Shown here piece by piece: positions 1 through 11,680 of a stretch of 64,000 nt of DNA (its first letter is position 1; each line of letters starts with the position of its first letter). Location: positions 94,478,931 to 94,542,930 of the forward strand of contig OY757023.1 in NCBI GenBank assembly GCA_963580285.1. Reading direction: 5' to 3'. Source of the stretch: Lucinisca nassula (taxonomy: Eukaryota; Mollusca; Bivalvia; Lucinida; Lucinidae). Position numbers and translations under genes: made by a program. Under the pieces are notes generated by a model. It was not told the origin of the DNA. It made no database searches and saw only the letters and a program-made list of their open reading frames with translations.

Positions 1-60
1 CCGCGCTCTGCTTTCTGGGTCTACATTGTTTGCCACTGCCCCCAACACATGAGCCCAGTC
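1..60 (-). mobile_element. piggyBac-type MITE fragment, cut by window edge
   Basis: The stretch resembles 22421-22460, the end of another copy of the CAAACAGTGTAG hairpin MITE family: both read TGTTTGCCA.TGCCCC after a hairpin arm. Only one end is inside the window. Confidence 0.45.
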
Positions 61-192
61 CAGATGTTACAGGTAACCAACTACAAAGCGCTCTGACATC
101 AAGTGGAGAAAGAACCATTACCTGGAATTTGTACATGTACATGGTCGACGATGGCCAGGTGAACAATAACATGCGGGTAGCTGCTGTACTGC

Positions 193-2539
193 TTGGACGA
201 TTTTGGTCTTATTCAGATGGTAAGTAAGCCTACTAGGGGTGATAACATTCTCGACTTGTTCCTGACATCAAATCACACTTTGGTAAACACAATCGAAATT
301 CTTCCAGGCATCTCTGATCATGACATTATTTCTTCAACTATTAGCGTCAAACCAAAATTGAACTGGCAAAAACCGAGATCAGTCCCTTTATTTAAAAAAA
401 GCTAATTGGGATTGTTTTAAAACTTTTATGCAAGAAAAATGTTTTGAAATTTTGGGTAGCTTCCAAGATAGTACAACTGAGGAAATCTGGAATGCTTTTA
501 AAAGTATCCTAAATTCTGGAATCGAACAATTTGTACCAATTAAAAAGATCAGTAATAAAAGTAGTCTTCCATGGATTACTCAAGAAATTCGAAGACTTAT
601 AAGAAAAAGGGATAAATTGTATCAAAAACAAAAGACAGGGACAACAAAAGATAGGTATCACTTCAAGCAGGACAAACACCTTGTTCAGGGCAAAATAAGA
701 CAGGCATACAACAATTATTTGGCAGACATACTTGGGGCGGGTTTAGATGGGGAGGGCAAAAATTCTGGATTTTCAACAAAAAAACTTGTTTCACTTATCA
801 AAAACAGCAGACAGGACTCACGGGGCATATCTACACTGAAAGACAATACAGATGGAACACTCCATAGTGAGAATACTGTTAAGGCAAACCTTTTGAATCG
901 CCAGTTCCAATCTGTTTTTACTCGCTTATCCCCACTCAGGCTAGGGCAGTTATGTACACAGACAATTCTAAATCTGTTTCAAGAAAATTTACCAGAAAAT
1001 TTACAACCTTAGTGCCCTTCCATGCCGGAAATCAATATTGATCTAAATGGTGTTCTGAAACTTTTGGCAAACCTTAAACCGGATAAGGCTGCAGGGCCTG
1101 ATTCAATCAAACCACTTGTTTTAAAAGAACTGAGGGTAGAAATCGCTCCTGTTATCTGCCTGCTGTTTGAAAAATCTCTAGAAACTGGTCAACTACCTTC
1201 AGATTGGACAAAAGCTCAAGTTTGTCCCCTTTTTAAAAAGGGTGATAAAACTGACCCTGCCAATTATAGGCCTATCTCCTTGACATGCATAGTATGCAAG
1301 GTGATGGAGCATATAATTGCATCCAATATTTCCAAACATTTAGCTCAGCACAATGTTCTTTACGAATTGCAACATGGGTTTCGTGAAAAACGCTCCTGCG
1401 AAACTCAGCTTGTGGAAGATCTTGCAAGGCAGCTGACTTTGGGCAAACAAACCGACTTAGTACTTTTGGACTTCAGTAAAGCCTTTGACAAAGTTAACCA
1501 TCTAAAATTATTGTATAAACTTTTAAATTTTGGCATAACCGGTAAAACACTAAAATGGATTGAATCCTTCTTAATTGGACGTTCGCAAACTGTTGTACTA
1601 GATGGGGAGTTTTCAAATGAAGTACCGGTCACCTCTGGGGTGCCCCAGGGGTCAGTGCTGGGCCCGCTCCTCTTTCTACTGTACATAAATGACCTACCGG
1701 ATAATATTCAGTCACAAGTTAGGCTCTTTGCTGATGATACCGCGGTTTACTTGGCTGTGTCCAGCCCAGCAGATGCACAAGTTCTATAGTCTGACCTTGA
1801 AAAACTTCAGCATTGGGAGCGAACCTGGGACATGGAGTTTAATCCCAGCAAGTGTCAGGTACTCCATGTCTCTAGATCTAAAACGCCAATTAAGACCCAA
1901 TACTTCATGCATGGTCAGGAACTGGAAAGTGTGGACTCAGCCAAGTACCTTGGGGTGACCATCGGCAAAGACCTTAGCTGGAATTCACACATATCACATA
2001 TTACAGCCAGTGCAAACAGGACCCTCGGCTTCGTCAAAAGAAATGTTAAAACAAAAAGTCAGGAAATAAAAACGTTGGCATATAACACTTTGGTTAGGCC
2101 ACAGGTAGAATATGCCTTGACCGTTTGGAGCCCCTATACAAAAGAAAATATTAACAAGATTGAAATGTTGCAGCGTAGGGCAGCCCGTTGGGTCACAAAT
2201 GATTTCTCCCCCTATAGCAGTGTTACAGACATGATGGGTGAGCTTGGATGGCGGTCACTTGAGCTCAGACGCTATGATACGCGCCTTACAATGTTTTATA
2301 AAATCGTTTACGGTTTGGTCGCTATACCAGTTCCGTCACAGTTCGAACGCCTAACGACAAACACACGTCACCACTCTCTGGCTTACAGGCAGATACACAC
2401 CTCTGTCTCGTATTATTATTATTCATTTTTCCCTTTGTCGGTTGTTCTTTGGAACAGGCTACCAGCTGATCTCGTCCTGGTTTCTGATCTTGACTCTTTC
2501 AAGTTAAGGGTCAGTTCGATAAACCACAGGCTCCCTTAA
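193..2539 (+). pseudogene. LINE-1 ORF2 pseudogene (endonuclease C-terminus, RT, C-terminal domain)
   Basis: The protein would have nicked target DNA and reverse-transcribed the element RNA. Residues from 193 carry the endonuclease end with an SDHD motif. RT follows: PDKAAGPDSI, FKKGDKTDPANYRPISL, LLDFSKAFDKVNH, GVPQGSVLGPLLFLLYIND, and the catalytic FADD box at 1727-1738. The tail has RRAARWVTNDFSPYSS and a WNRLP motif. Three lesions break it. One is a frameshift in the A7 run at 394-400. The others are in-frame TAG codons at 1010-1012 and 1787-1789, the latter probably a CAG glutamine codon. From 401 to 2539 the frame is otherwise open, so the copy died fairly recently. All catalytic motifs are intact. 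Confidence 0.88.
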
Positions 2540-2715
2540 GGTAATACTGTTTTTATCCTGCTTTTAAACTCTCCTTACTAACACCCAAAATCTTTCATCT
2601 ATGCTCACCTTTCTTTTATTCTTTTAACTCTGCACTATTACACTTTTACTTCTCTTACTAACACACCATGCGCAGCCATCCTAATAACACTCGGAAGAGG
2701 GTTGAGGATTATATA

Positions 2716-2735
2716 GAGATAGATAGATAGATAGT
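2716..2735 (+). repeat. (GATA)n tail
   Basis: A short GATA microsatellite marks the 3' end of the LINE at 118-2735. Confidence 0.8.
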
Positions 2736-2928
2736 TAGCAACTGTGAATCGACCCAAAAATCCAATCGTCTACAGTCAATATGAATATAATTATACATAT
2801 TCATTGTATTTGCATCAAATTTGGGACCCTTTGTCTAATGTACGTCAGTAGGAAATTAGGAAAATATCCGATTTTAAATTGAAGTGATTAAATCCTTCAT
2901 CATGTCATGCAAAATGTGCATGGAAATT

Positions 2929-3152
2929 CATTACGAAAACATGTCTACACAAATACAATGAAATTTTACCGCCAAAAACGAATGTTTTAAGATGAAATAT
3001 TTAGATTGTGGGCACACGTTAGAACCGCCTCAATGAGGCAGTTCTAACGAGTATTTAGAGCTGTAATACGGATTACCCCTGTAAACCCAAGTTTTAATAT
3101 ATAAAATTGGGATTCAAGTGTGTCCAAAATATATACGTGTGTTTTCATGATG
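2929..3152 (+). mobile_element. HP-A hairpin MITE copy
   Basis: Starts CATTACGAAAACA and ends GTTTTCATGATG. The bases just outside are T and T. The central hairpin is weak because the outer part of the right arm is lost. The minor hairpin around TTTTAATATATAAAATTGG is kept. Confidence 0.85.
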
Positions 3153-3458
3153 TCAAGTAGAAAAATGATTTTTCTTTCCTACAATGTCAAACAACTTGGG
3201 TCAGTTTAGGATTATTTTCGGAATGTTTCGGACCTTGAAAAACTGCCAGTAGTGTTACGTGTCCTTGATTTGAGGTGATCCCACTTTTCTCGTATGTTGA
3301 ACCGCCTTTGCACAAGAAATATAGTAAAACTGTTTTCACCTGAAAAAAATGCTTGATCAGAGATCCATGCCATTAGACCCAGGTGTGTAATCCTTTTATC
3401 GTCAAAAGTGGGTAAAGACTTTTTCTGCTGTTCCAGTATGTTGTTCGACCTTTGAATC

Positions 3459-3800
3459 CTCACGAAAACATGCCTATAATATAAGTTTGATCCTCTTGAA
3501 CCCCAAGTTTATATGATTAAAACTGGGTTTACATGGGTTAACCTTATTTTTCTTAATTCTGCTCTTATTTCTGCTCTAATATATAGCTTGTGGTAACCAG
3601 TTAGAACCGCCTCATCGAGGCGGCGGTTCTAACGAGTACCCACAAACTATATTTTGAGTAGAAATCGAGGCGGTTCAAACGAATACCACGATCTCTATTT
3701 TAGAGCAGAAATAAGAACAATATCACAACTTTTCATCTTTTTTTTTTCGGCGGTAAAGTTACATGTAACAATCTATTTGTATAGGCGTGTTTTCATAATT
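3459..3800 (-). mobile_element. HP-A copy with duplicated hairpin arm
   Basis: Reverse orientation, starting near TCACGAAAACATGCC and ending GCGTGTTTTCATAATT. After the palindrome, one arm (GAGGCGGTTC through the AGCAGAAAT stretch) is present twice in tandem (about 3617-3716), so the copy is ~60 bp longer than usual. Confidence 0.85.
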
Positions 3801-3969
3801 GGCCTAATACTGTTTCTGTTGTTCCGGTATGGTGTTAGACCTTTAAATGGTACATGGACATGTGCAGCGAAACCGTTTGATAGCTCGAACAGTGTTGGTT
3901 TGTTTACCACGGCCTGTTTTAAACTCATTCTTGAATCCCCTGAACTGCACTGTGACATTATGAAAACAC

Positions 3970-4300
3970 CGGCCCCGATAGCTCAGTTGGTAGAGTGTCC
4001 GCTCCGAGGAACGGGAGGTCTCGGGTTCGATCCCGGGCCGCGACATACCAAAGTCGTTAAAAATGGTACTAGCTGCTCCTCGCTTGGCACTCAGATTTAC
4101 GGGATAGAGCTGGGACTGGTCGATCCAGTGTCAGGATAATGTGACTGGGTGTGGTATCATGTAATGTGTCTGGGACATGATACTTCAGTGAGGCAGCACT
4201 ATAAACGTGAGCATTGAGCTCCCTGTCGCAACCAGACACCGTCGTGATATGACTGAAAAATTGTTGAAAGCGACGTTAAACCCGAATTCACACACACACA
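3970..4300 (+). mobile_element. tRNA-headed SINE (type S4) inserted in HP-A
   Basis: The head is tRNA-like, with an A box TAGCTCAGTTGG at 3979-3990 and a B box GGTTCGATCC at 4024-4033. The unrelated body ends GCGACGTTAAACCCG and a short (CA)n tail. A duplication of CATTATGAAAAC flanks it at 3956-3967 and 4301-4312, and that sequence is the terminus of an HP-A copy, so the SINE landed at the very end of that MITE. RNA polymerase III promoter function is expected for the family, not shown. Confidence 0.92.
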
Positions 4301-4581
4301 CATTATGAAAACGCGTCTACACAAATACATTGTAAACTTTACCACCGAAAAAATGAAAAAAATAAGATGGAAAATTGTGATATTTTCCTTATTTCTGCTC
4401 AAAATATAGATTGTTGGTACTCTCTAGAACCGCCTCAACGAGGCGGTTCTAACGAATACCCACAATTTATATTTCAGAGCAGAAATAAGAAAAATAAGGT
4501 TTACCCCCAATAAACTCAAGTTTTACTATACAAAAGTGGGGTTCCAGGGGGTCAAAATTATATACGCCTGTTTTGGTGATG
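4301..4581 (+). mobile_element. HP-A copy
   Basis: Nearly full-length, with its first bases duplicated upstream at 3956 by the SINE. The original outside base on the left (3955, A) equals the base after the right end (A). Confidence 0.9.
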
Positions 4582-4612
4582 AGATATGAATTGTTTGGGT
4601 ACATGGAAGAAT

Positions 4613-5050
4613 GGGATCATTGATTCCATTGTAGAATTTTGAAAATATTTGAAGGTCACTGATGAGGCCTAATTGGCCGAAACTAGCTAGTCTGGCCCAG
4701 AAAACATATATGCTTCATATTATCCATATCTGTGGTGTATTCCTTGCTTCCTAAGGATAACGCTTTTATAGAACATATTTAACGGCACTACAACTGGTGT
4801 CAGGGAATGTGTTGCGGCCGTAAAAAGTCTCCCTGCCATTCATTATTGTGTAGTTTATATTATATTTTCTTGTCCTTTGGGATCATTGTTTCTATTGTGG
4901 AATTTTGAAAATATTTGAGGGTCACTGATGAGGCCTAATTGGCCAACACTAGCTAGTCTGGCCCAGAAAACATGTACAGTTCATATTTTCCATTCATTTC
5001 TGTGATGTATTCCTAGCTTTCAAAGGATAACTCTTTTGTGGAACATTTTT
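4613..5050 (+). repeat. ~260-bp satellite, about 1.6 tandem units
   Basis: GGGATCATTG recurs after about 266 bases, each time followed by the block TGAGGCCTAATTGGCC and a GCCCAGAAAACAT block. Other copies in the window are at 21205-21461, 41040-42165, 59034-59420 and 61151-61230. Confidence 0.9.
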
Positions 5051-5287
5051 TTTTTTTTATATTGAAAATAATTTTGTACGTACTCATCACGTTAGCAGGT
5101 CTGTGAAATGAACAGTCCAGTAAACCCTACTATATGTTGGAGCGCGTTTTCTGGCCTCGGGGCATAACATGTCGCCCATGGCTAACGAGAAATCAATATA
5201 AAGACAAACTGTCTAATGTTGATACAAATGGCTATTCAGTTCGTGACTCGTACGACGAGCATCGCATAGATAGTAGATTCGGAAAGG
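5051..5287 (+). other. Presumed 5' region of LINE-2
   Basis: No repeat or reading frame is recognised here. It directly precedes the endonuclease frame and may hold the 5' end of that LINE. The true boundary is not visible. Confidence 0.35.
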
Positions 5288-8200
5288 ATGAAGACTATGC
5301 TCAGTGATTCTAGGATACAGATGTTTCTTTTATTTATGGTGATTTCCCTCAATATATGCACGTGGAATGCAACTGGAATTATGTCCAGTGCATCATACGC
5401 AAGCAGTCTATTGAAAACTAAGACTCTGCATTTTCTCGGAATCTCTGAGCATTGGCTTTATCCCCAGAATCTTTATTTTTTAGAAACAATACACAGTGAT
5501 TACACTGTGTTTGCGGTCTGTGATAATGGCCTAACGACTGTTAGCCGTAGAAAAGTAGGAAAAGGCGGGGTTGCACTACTGTGGCATAGAGCATTAAATG
5601 ACTTAGTGACTCCTTTAGATATAGAAAGTGACCGCATATGTGGCATACAATACAGGTTTAACGAGAATCTGTTTATATATATTTTGCAAGTATATGCTCC
5701 TTGTAGCAGCCATTCTATCAATGATTACAGAGAATTTATAGACTTATTACATGTTGCAATAAGCACATACTCGCAGAACGGCATTGTATTAATCATGGGT
5801 GATTTCAACGCTCATTTACAGGGCAAGCGGTTCATAAAGCCTACTGATGTTCGTGGAAGATGCCTGCTAGACTTGATGCACATACACAATTTGTTAGCTA
5901 TAAATACCCTTTCTACTTGCATAGGGGCCACTTCTAGTTTTGTCTCCGTATGGTGACCGTTACGAGTCTCTGATCGATCATATTTTGATACCGTCTGAAC
6001 GCTTAGATACGGTGTTGACTTGTGAAATATTAGACGATGACGTGCTTAACGTCTCCAGGCATCTTCCCATTGTATGCAGTGTCTCCATCCCGTCGGCTAA
6101 TATGGTTGCTATCAATAATTTCGAATTTCCTTCCCATGTCAAGTGGAAGAAGCTCGATCAAGAAACAAAAGAATCATACAAGTCCAGCCTAAACTCTCTA
6201 TTGGCGCAAAACACCAACTCTGACGTCCTCAATGATCAGGCGCGAATAGATTTCAAGTACTCCAATATTGTAAATTGCATCAGGCGGGCGGGAGACTTCT
6301 TGCCTAAAACTAAGTTTAAGCCTTATTTGAAACCCTATTGGGACAGTGTCCTTAAAAATCTGCATGCATGTATGCGTGAAATGAGGCGCAATTGGTTGCG
6401 CAACGGGCGCCCTCGCGGACCCCAACACTCATCATATAAAGAATACAAAGCTGCTAAAACCATTTTTCGGGCGCACCATCGAATATGCGCTGACAGATAT
6501 CTTTCAGAACTTAACATTGATATTGATAAAGCGGCTGAGATTGACAGTGCATTTTTCTGGAAAAAAATAAATAATAGGCGAAAGGCGTCCCATACTTCCG
6601 CTGGCTCCGAAATGAATTTTAACGGCAATGTCTGCCGTGACCCTTTAGAAATAGTTAATGGATGGGGAAATTACTTTTCTGATTTGTATTCTGACACAGA
6701 GCCCGACCATTATGATGCCGATTTTCAGTCCAAGGTCGAAGAAAAGGTTCGGACAATTAAAACTGAGTCTTACACCTCATGTTGGGATGGGGACACTGTA
6801 TGTATATCAGTAGATGAAGTTGAAAATGCAGTAAAACGCTTGAAAAAGAAGAAAGCATGTGGTCCGGATAATGTTTTTAATGAGCACTTGATATATGGTG
6901 GCCCTGCACTCTACGAGCAGTTAGCCAAATTTTACTCAGATATGTATAGTGATGGGCATATACCTAAGCCCCTTAAAGAGGGCATTATAATAACCCTACA
7001 TAAGGGCGGTAGAAAATCCTAGACGGACCCAAATAACTACCGTGCAATTACTTTATCATCAGCAATTTTAAAATTATTTTAGAGGATACTCCTCGAAAAA
7101 GCACAATGTTGTATTACAAAGCCTTTAAACTGGCTGCAAGGAGGCTTTCGGCCGAACATTGGCTGCAATATGTCGTCTATTATGTTTCGAGAATGCATTC
7201 TGTATGCCAAGGAGAATCACAGCAAACTGTACGTGTGCTACCTTGACGTACAGAAGGCATTCGATAAAGTCTGGCACTGTGGGTTGTTTTTGAAACTTTA
7301 CGAGATGGGTATTAAGTCTACACTTCTTAGAATTATAATTGAACTACACACAGATATGAAAAGCTGCGTACTTTACAAGGGACATAAATCTAGGTATTTT
7401 GATATTTTGATGGGTACACGTCAGGGTGGAGTGTTATCCCCCTTCTTATACTTGTGCTTTGCAAATGACATATTGGAAGAACTCAGTAAAAGCACGGCTG
7501 GATTAAAAATTCATGATAAAATATTTGGCTCTCCAGCTGTATGTGATGATTTACTTCTTGCTTCGCTGTCGAAAAGGGGCCTCGATGAATTAATGCGTAT
7601 CTGTTATGCTTATTCTTGCAAGTGGCATTACGAATATGCGGCACTGAAATGTTGCATAGTTGTCTATAATGAGTCAAGATTTGAATACCTTAAGTTAAGC
7701 AGAACATGGTACCTTGGCAACAGTCAAGTTGACGAAAGTGAAAATTATAAACACCTTGGATTCATACATAATAAATACTCAAGTTTTAAGCCTAGCATCA
7801 AAGATGCGACGGATAAATTAAAAGGGACTTTCTTTAGCCTTATCAACAGTGGGATATTTTACGAAGATACACTGCATCCCCTTACTTGTAAGAAAATTTA
7901 CAACTCTGTGGTCCTACCCAAAGCTCTATACGGGTGTGAAAACTGGTCTGAGTTAAGTTCAAACGAGTTACTATCACTAGAAGGAGCCCATAGATTTTGC
8001 ATTACGCATATGCAGTCCCTGGGTAGGCGCACACGGACAGATATTGCTTTAGGTCTTTTAGCATCGTTTCCAATCGAGACTGAAATAGATTTAAGAAAAT
8101 TGATACTCTTTGGACAATTTTTCAGATTATCAGCAAACATTTGGGTTAAAACTATGTTCTTGAATAGACTCACTTCATTCAAGATTAACCCAGCAAATCA

Positions 8201-8807
8201 AACAGGATTTATAGTAGAAATCGACAAACTATTGCACAGATATTGCCTAAGCTATGTCCTATCTGCGTATCTTCAAACGGGTGCTTTTCCTGGCAAGTTT
8301 GCATGGAAACGCATGATCAAATCCAAAGTACATGAACGTGCAAAATTAGATTGGTATGGCAGAATCGCAGATCCAGACTTTGATAGATTTACTATGATAC
8401 ATCATAGTTTTAGTCCCCACTGGTTATGGTTGCTCTCGAGGGAAAATAGGAAACTGCTTAAACCATGTACTTCAGTTATTCAACTTATTTCAGGCGTTTC
8501 CAACTTGCCTAATGTTTCACAAACATGCTATCATTGTCAGAGAAACATCTCTAATGTAACTGACCATTGTATACACGTATGCAATTATCTAGATAGACAC
8601 AGATCTAGGTTTTGGAAAGAAATATTTTCCCTAGGAGCAGATATATTCACGTATCTCTGTTTCCAAGACAGTATCACGCTTACAAACCTTTTTCTGGGTG
8701 TAGAATCTCCCGAGTTTATTCGGATTCTAGGTGACAGATCTGATAACTTTAAAATCACTTGTATTTTCAATTTACACAGATTGTGGTGTGCATATAAAAC
8801 TTATTGA
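5288..8807 (+). pseudogene. LINE-2 ORF2 pseudogene (endonuclease + RT + CCHC-like tail)
   Basis: The endonuclease shows NICTWNATGI, a GISEHW block, MGDFNAH, then SLIDHIL and SRHLPI in a second frame. A frameshift lies at about 5935-5945, and the rest of the protein reads in the second frame. Two TAG stops interrupt it at 7020-7022 and 7080-7082, just inside the RT. RT motifs are KKKKACGPDN, CYLDVQKAFDKVWH and GTRQGGVLSPF. The catalytic box reads V-C-D-D at 7539-7550, with Cys where Ala is usual but both aspartates kept. From 7170 the frame is open for 545 codons, including a CYHCQRN...DHCIHVC cluster near 8530-8580 that may bind zinc. Confidence 0.88.
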
Positions 8808-8892
8808 GTATAGAAAACTAAAATGTAGGGCAACGAAGAGGCACATTAGACAATGAGTCTAATCTTGTGCCTATCAATGTTGAGGATTCTAC

Positions 8893-9053
8893 CCAGCGGG
8901 TGTACGTCGCTTGGTCGACGTCGGATCGGCGTTGATGCAACGTTGTGGCGTTGCACCGATGTTGGCGTGACGTTGAGTCGACGTCGGGGCGTTGTACCGA
9001 CGTTGATGTGACGTTGTTGCGACGTCGCACTAGCGCCGTGTGCTTGCTGGGCA
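8893..9053 (+). repeat. GTTG/ACGT-rich repeat with imperfect terminal inverted repeats
   Basis: Successive short variants of GACGTTG.TG.GACGTCG run through ~160 bases. The left end CCCAGCGGGTGTAC pairs imperfectly with the right end GTGTGCTTGCTGGG. A fragment of similar composition lies at 55800-55872. Confidence 0.6.
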
Positions 9054-9365
9054 ATAATGCAATAGTAAAATGTATTTGATTGCCATTCTCAATCTTTCTT
9101 GTATTTCGTTTCGACAAGACTAGCGGAGAATGGCTTATGAAATACGTCTGTTAAGTTTCTTCAGGACGCTGCCTTCACATGTTTGTATCGCCCTACATTG
9201 TAGGGAGGGCAACATCTGCAGCTGAAAGTTGGAAATAATTATTCCTATATTTTGTATATATGCTATGACGTTCTATTCTTATATTATCTTGTATGTATAT
9301 ATATATGTATGCTGATGACTCTCCTTACTGGAGGAAATAAAGAATACTTACTTACTATATGTAGT

Positions 9366-9553
9366 GAAAACTTGAGTTAGCGGGGGTATGCAATATTTTT
9401 TCTTATTTTGGCTCTAAGACATAGACGGAAGGTACTTGTTAGCACCGCCTCATTATTTTTACACCACGACATAGGTTTTTGGTACTCGTAAGAACAGCCT
9501 CAATGGGGCGGTTCTAACTGGCACACACAACCCATGTTTGGAGTATAAATAAG
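9366..9553 (-). mobile_element. HP-B remnant(s)
   Basis: Two partial core arms with TTGTTAGCACCGCCTCA and AGAACAGCCTCAATGGGG, with degraded flanks and no clear ends. Confidence 0.6.
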
Positions 9554-9886
9554 ACTACTGGTGTTCGTGTGCAGTCGTCGAGTTTGTGAAACAGGCTAAA
9601 ATGACTGCTCTAAATTTCAGTCCAAAATAACTTCAGTATTTCACGGTCTAAGTGACAGAATGGCAGAAACACAATTAATGTAGTGAGGTTGTCACTAAGT
9701 TTGCTAAATCTTTTTGTAATGGATAACAAGGAACATATTACTAATCCATCTGAGAAAATGAGATCTGCCGTCACCTACAGACAAATGACAGACCAACGGC
9801 CATTCTACCACACGGATGTGTTGATGTATATAACGTATTTATCATCAATATTATTATTTGTTTTTGTATCTGCTGCTTGTTCTTTA

Positions 9887-10263
9887 CATTACGAAAACAC
9901 GCCTAAAAGAAAAAGAAATTGTAATATTTTCTTATTTCTGCTCAAAATATAGATTATGGGTACTCGTTAGAACCATTTGGAAAACAAGCCTATTTAAATA
10001 TATTGAACATTTTACCACTAAAAATGAAAAATCTGAAACATTTTTTTTTTCATATTTCTGCTTAAAAGAAAGATTTGCGGTACCCTTTAGAACCGCCTCT
10101 TATTTCTGCTCTGGGTATTCGTTAGAACCGCCTCTATGAGGCGGTTCTAACGAATGTCCAGAGCAGAAATAAGGAAAATAAGGCTCATCGCTGTAAACCC
10201 CAGTTTTACTGTATAAAAGTGGGGTTCAAGGAGGTCAAATTATATAGCCGTGTTTTCGTGCCG
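9887..10263 (+). mobile_element. HP-A, compound copy
   Basis: A left HP-A arm is broken at about 9977 by a second HP-A start (GGAAAACAAGCCTATTTAAA). The second copy then runs to GTGTTTTCGTG at 10260. The hairpin arms are rearranged, with an extra TTATTTCTGCTC block. Confidence 0.75.
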
Positions 10264-10819
10264 TTATTTTTCAGATAAATCAGGCGTGACATTTTGTGTG
10301 AATTTTTCAACAAACAATTTACATGAAATGACTAGCCTTATTTTCTATGACAATTTAGATTAAATGTTTAGAAAATGCCTTCTGCTAAAGTTGAGATTGC
10401 CCTATCACAGTTAAAGGAGGCAAATATTTCACCATTTTTTGCAAGATGTGTCCCTATTGCTGCCTTTTTTTCTAAACCGAACCACACCGAGTAAATGGTC
10501 TACTAAGTCTTCCTGTTAATGGGTGCGCATGCGCACCGGAACGATCTTGATTAGTACCAATTGCTTAGGCTCATTTTTTCTCATGAAATTACCGTTTATA
10601 TTTTGACAAATATGCAAAATCGTCAAATGACACTTTTTATTACGTTTAGGCTGAAGGTGCAAAAGTGACACTATAAATTTGCATGTCATACAACTACATT
10701 AAAAAGCACATTTTCATTTATTAATGAATGACATAAATAGTTTCCTCATCAGGGAATTTTCTCCATATGACGTCCATTAAGGCGAATACATCCACATTCA
10801 GGGGAGGCGACTGAGTTTA
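10264..10819. other. Spacer with no recognised feature
   Basis: AT-rich sequence without long frames or internal repeats that I can see. Confidence 0.5.
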
Positions 10820-11076
10820 CATTACGAAAACAAGCCTATTCAAATGCATTGTAAATTTTACTGCCGAAAAAATGAAAATTGTCCGATAAAATGTGTGACT
10901 TTTTTTCTTATTTCTGCTCAAAATATAGATTGTGGGTACTCGTTAGAACCGCCTCTATCGAGTACCCACAATCTATTTTTAGAGCAGAAATGAGAAAAAT
11001 AAGGTATACCCCTGTAAACCCCAGTTATACCATATAAAAGTGTGGGTCAAAATTATATAGGCGTGTTTTCCTGATG
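10820..11076 (+). mobile_element. HP-A copy
   Basis: Complete from CATTACGAAAACAAGCC to GTTTTCCTGATG, with A just outside both ends. The core loop and one arm are shortened: CGCCTCTATCGAGTACCC replaces the full GAGGCGGTTCTAA arm. Confidence 0.85.
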
Positions 11077-11247
11077 AGATTGTGTCTCCAATTATGCTAG
11101 AAAGAAAATAATTTGCAAATTGCCCAAATTATTTTCTTACAGAGCACATTATTTTTGTTTCAGGGTTAATCAGTTTTAGAAGGACTAAATTTTCAATAAA
11201 GCAACCGCATGCAATTTAAGCTTTCTTTGTAAAACCAGCGGTCAAAC

Positions 11248-11523
11248 TTCACAAAAAATACACCTATATAATTTTGAACCCCATAAATCCCATTTTTATA
11301 TAGTAAACTGGGTAAACATTATTTTTCTTATTTCTGCTCAAAAACAGATTGTGAGTATCCAATAGAACCGCCTCGCTGAGGTGGTTCTAACGGGCACCGC
11401 CAATCTTTGTTTTTAGCAGAAATATGAAAACAAAACATGTAACAGATTTTTTTTTTTATCAGAAAATTTTCATTTTTGGTGGTAAAATTTTCAATACATT
11501 TAAATAGGCGTGTTTTCGTAATG
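11248..11523 (-). mobile_element. HP-A copy
   Basis: The left end is degraded (TCACAAAAAATACACC); the right end GCGTGTTTTCGTAATG is clear. The hairpin has several mismatches, suggesting an older copy. Confidence 0.8.
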
Positions 11524-11569
11524 GTTCAGATGTGTGTCCATTCACCTTAAAGAAAATAAATGACATCGG

Positions 11570-11580
11570 TATATCTATAA
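11570..11580 (+). promoter_or_regulatory. Possible TATA box of the secreted-protein exon
   Basis: TATATCTATAA lies about 100 bases before the ATG at 11681. The position is plausible but there is no other support. Confidence 0.3.
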
Positions 11581-11680
11581 TGGTTCACCATGCATAGTAA
11601 TGCTGCAGAAGCCATCATAAGACTCCCCTGAACAGTTCAGTCTGCTTTGTGGGTTAGTCATCATCCATAGCCTCTCCAGG

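Larger units (their letters stand above)
118..2735 (+). mobile_element. LINE-1 of this window: 5'-truncated CR1/Jockey-like non-LTR retrotransposon
   Basis: This is a reverse-transcriptase retrotransposon of the CR1/Jockey-like group, reduced to the end of the endonuclease domain, the full RT and the C-terminal domain. It ends in a short GATA microsatellite (about 2716-2735), the usual kind of 3' tail for such LINEs. The 5' limit is uncertain because the first ~70 bases are not recognisably coding. Clade assignment comes from motif style (SDHD, GVPQGSVLGP, FADD, RRAARW, FFPLSVVLWN) and would need a phylogeny. Confidence 0.85.
5288..9357 (+). mobile_element. LINE-2 of this window: near full-length non-LTR retrotransposon
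   Basis: It spans an apurinic-type endonuclease, an RT and a long C-terminal region with a Cys/His cluster. The 3' UTR contains AATAAA near 9336 and ends in ACTTACTTACT repeats (9347-9357), a microsatellite tail. A separate GTTG-rich repeat (8893-9053) sits in the 3' UTR. The clade is not certain; the DVQKAFDKVWH / GTRQGGVLSPFLYL style is common in mollusc LINEs. Confidence 0.85.

Noticed and set aside
3971..4044. Possible tRNA gene
   Set aside because: A and B boxes are present, but it is the head of a SINE with body, CA tail and target duplication; the same holds for the heads at 17598, 24218, 46173, 48674, 53279 and 53679.
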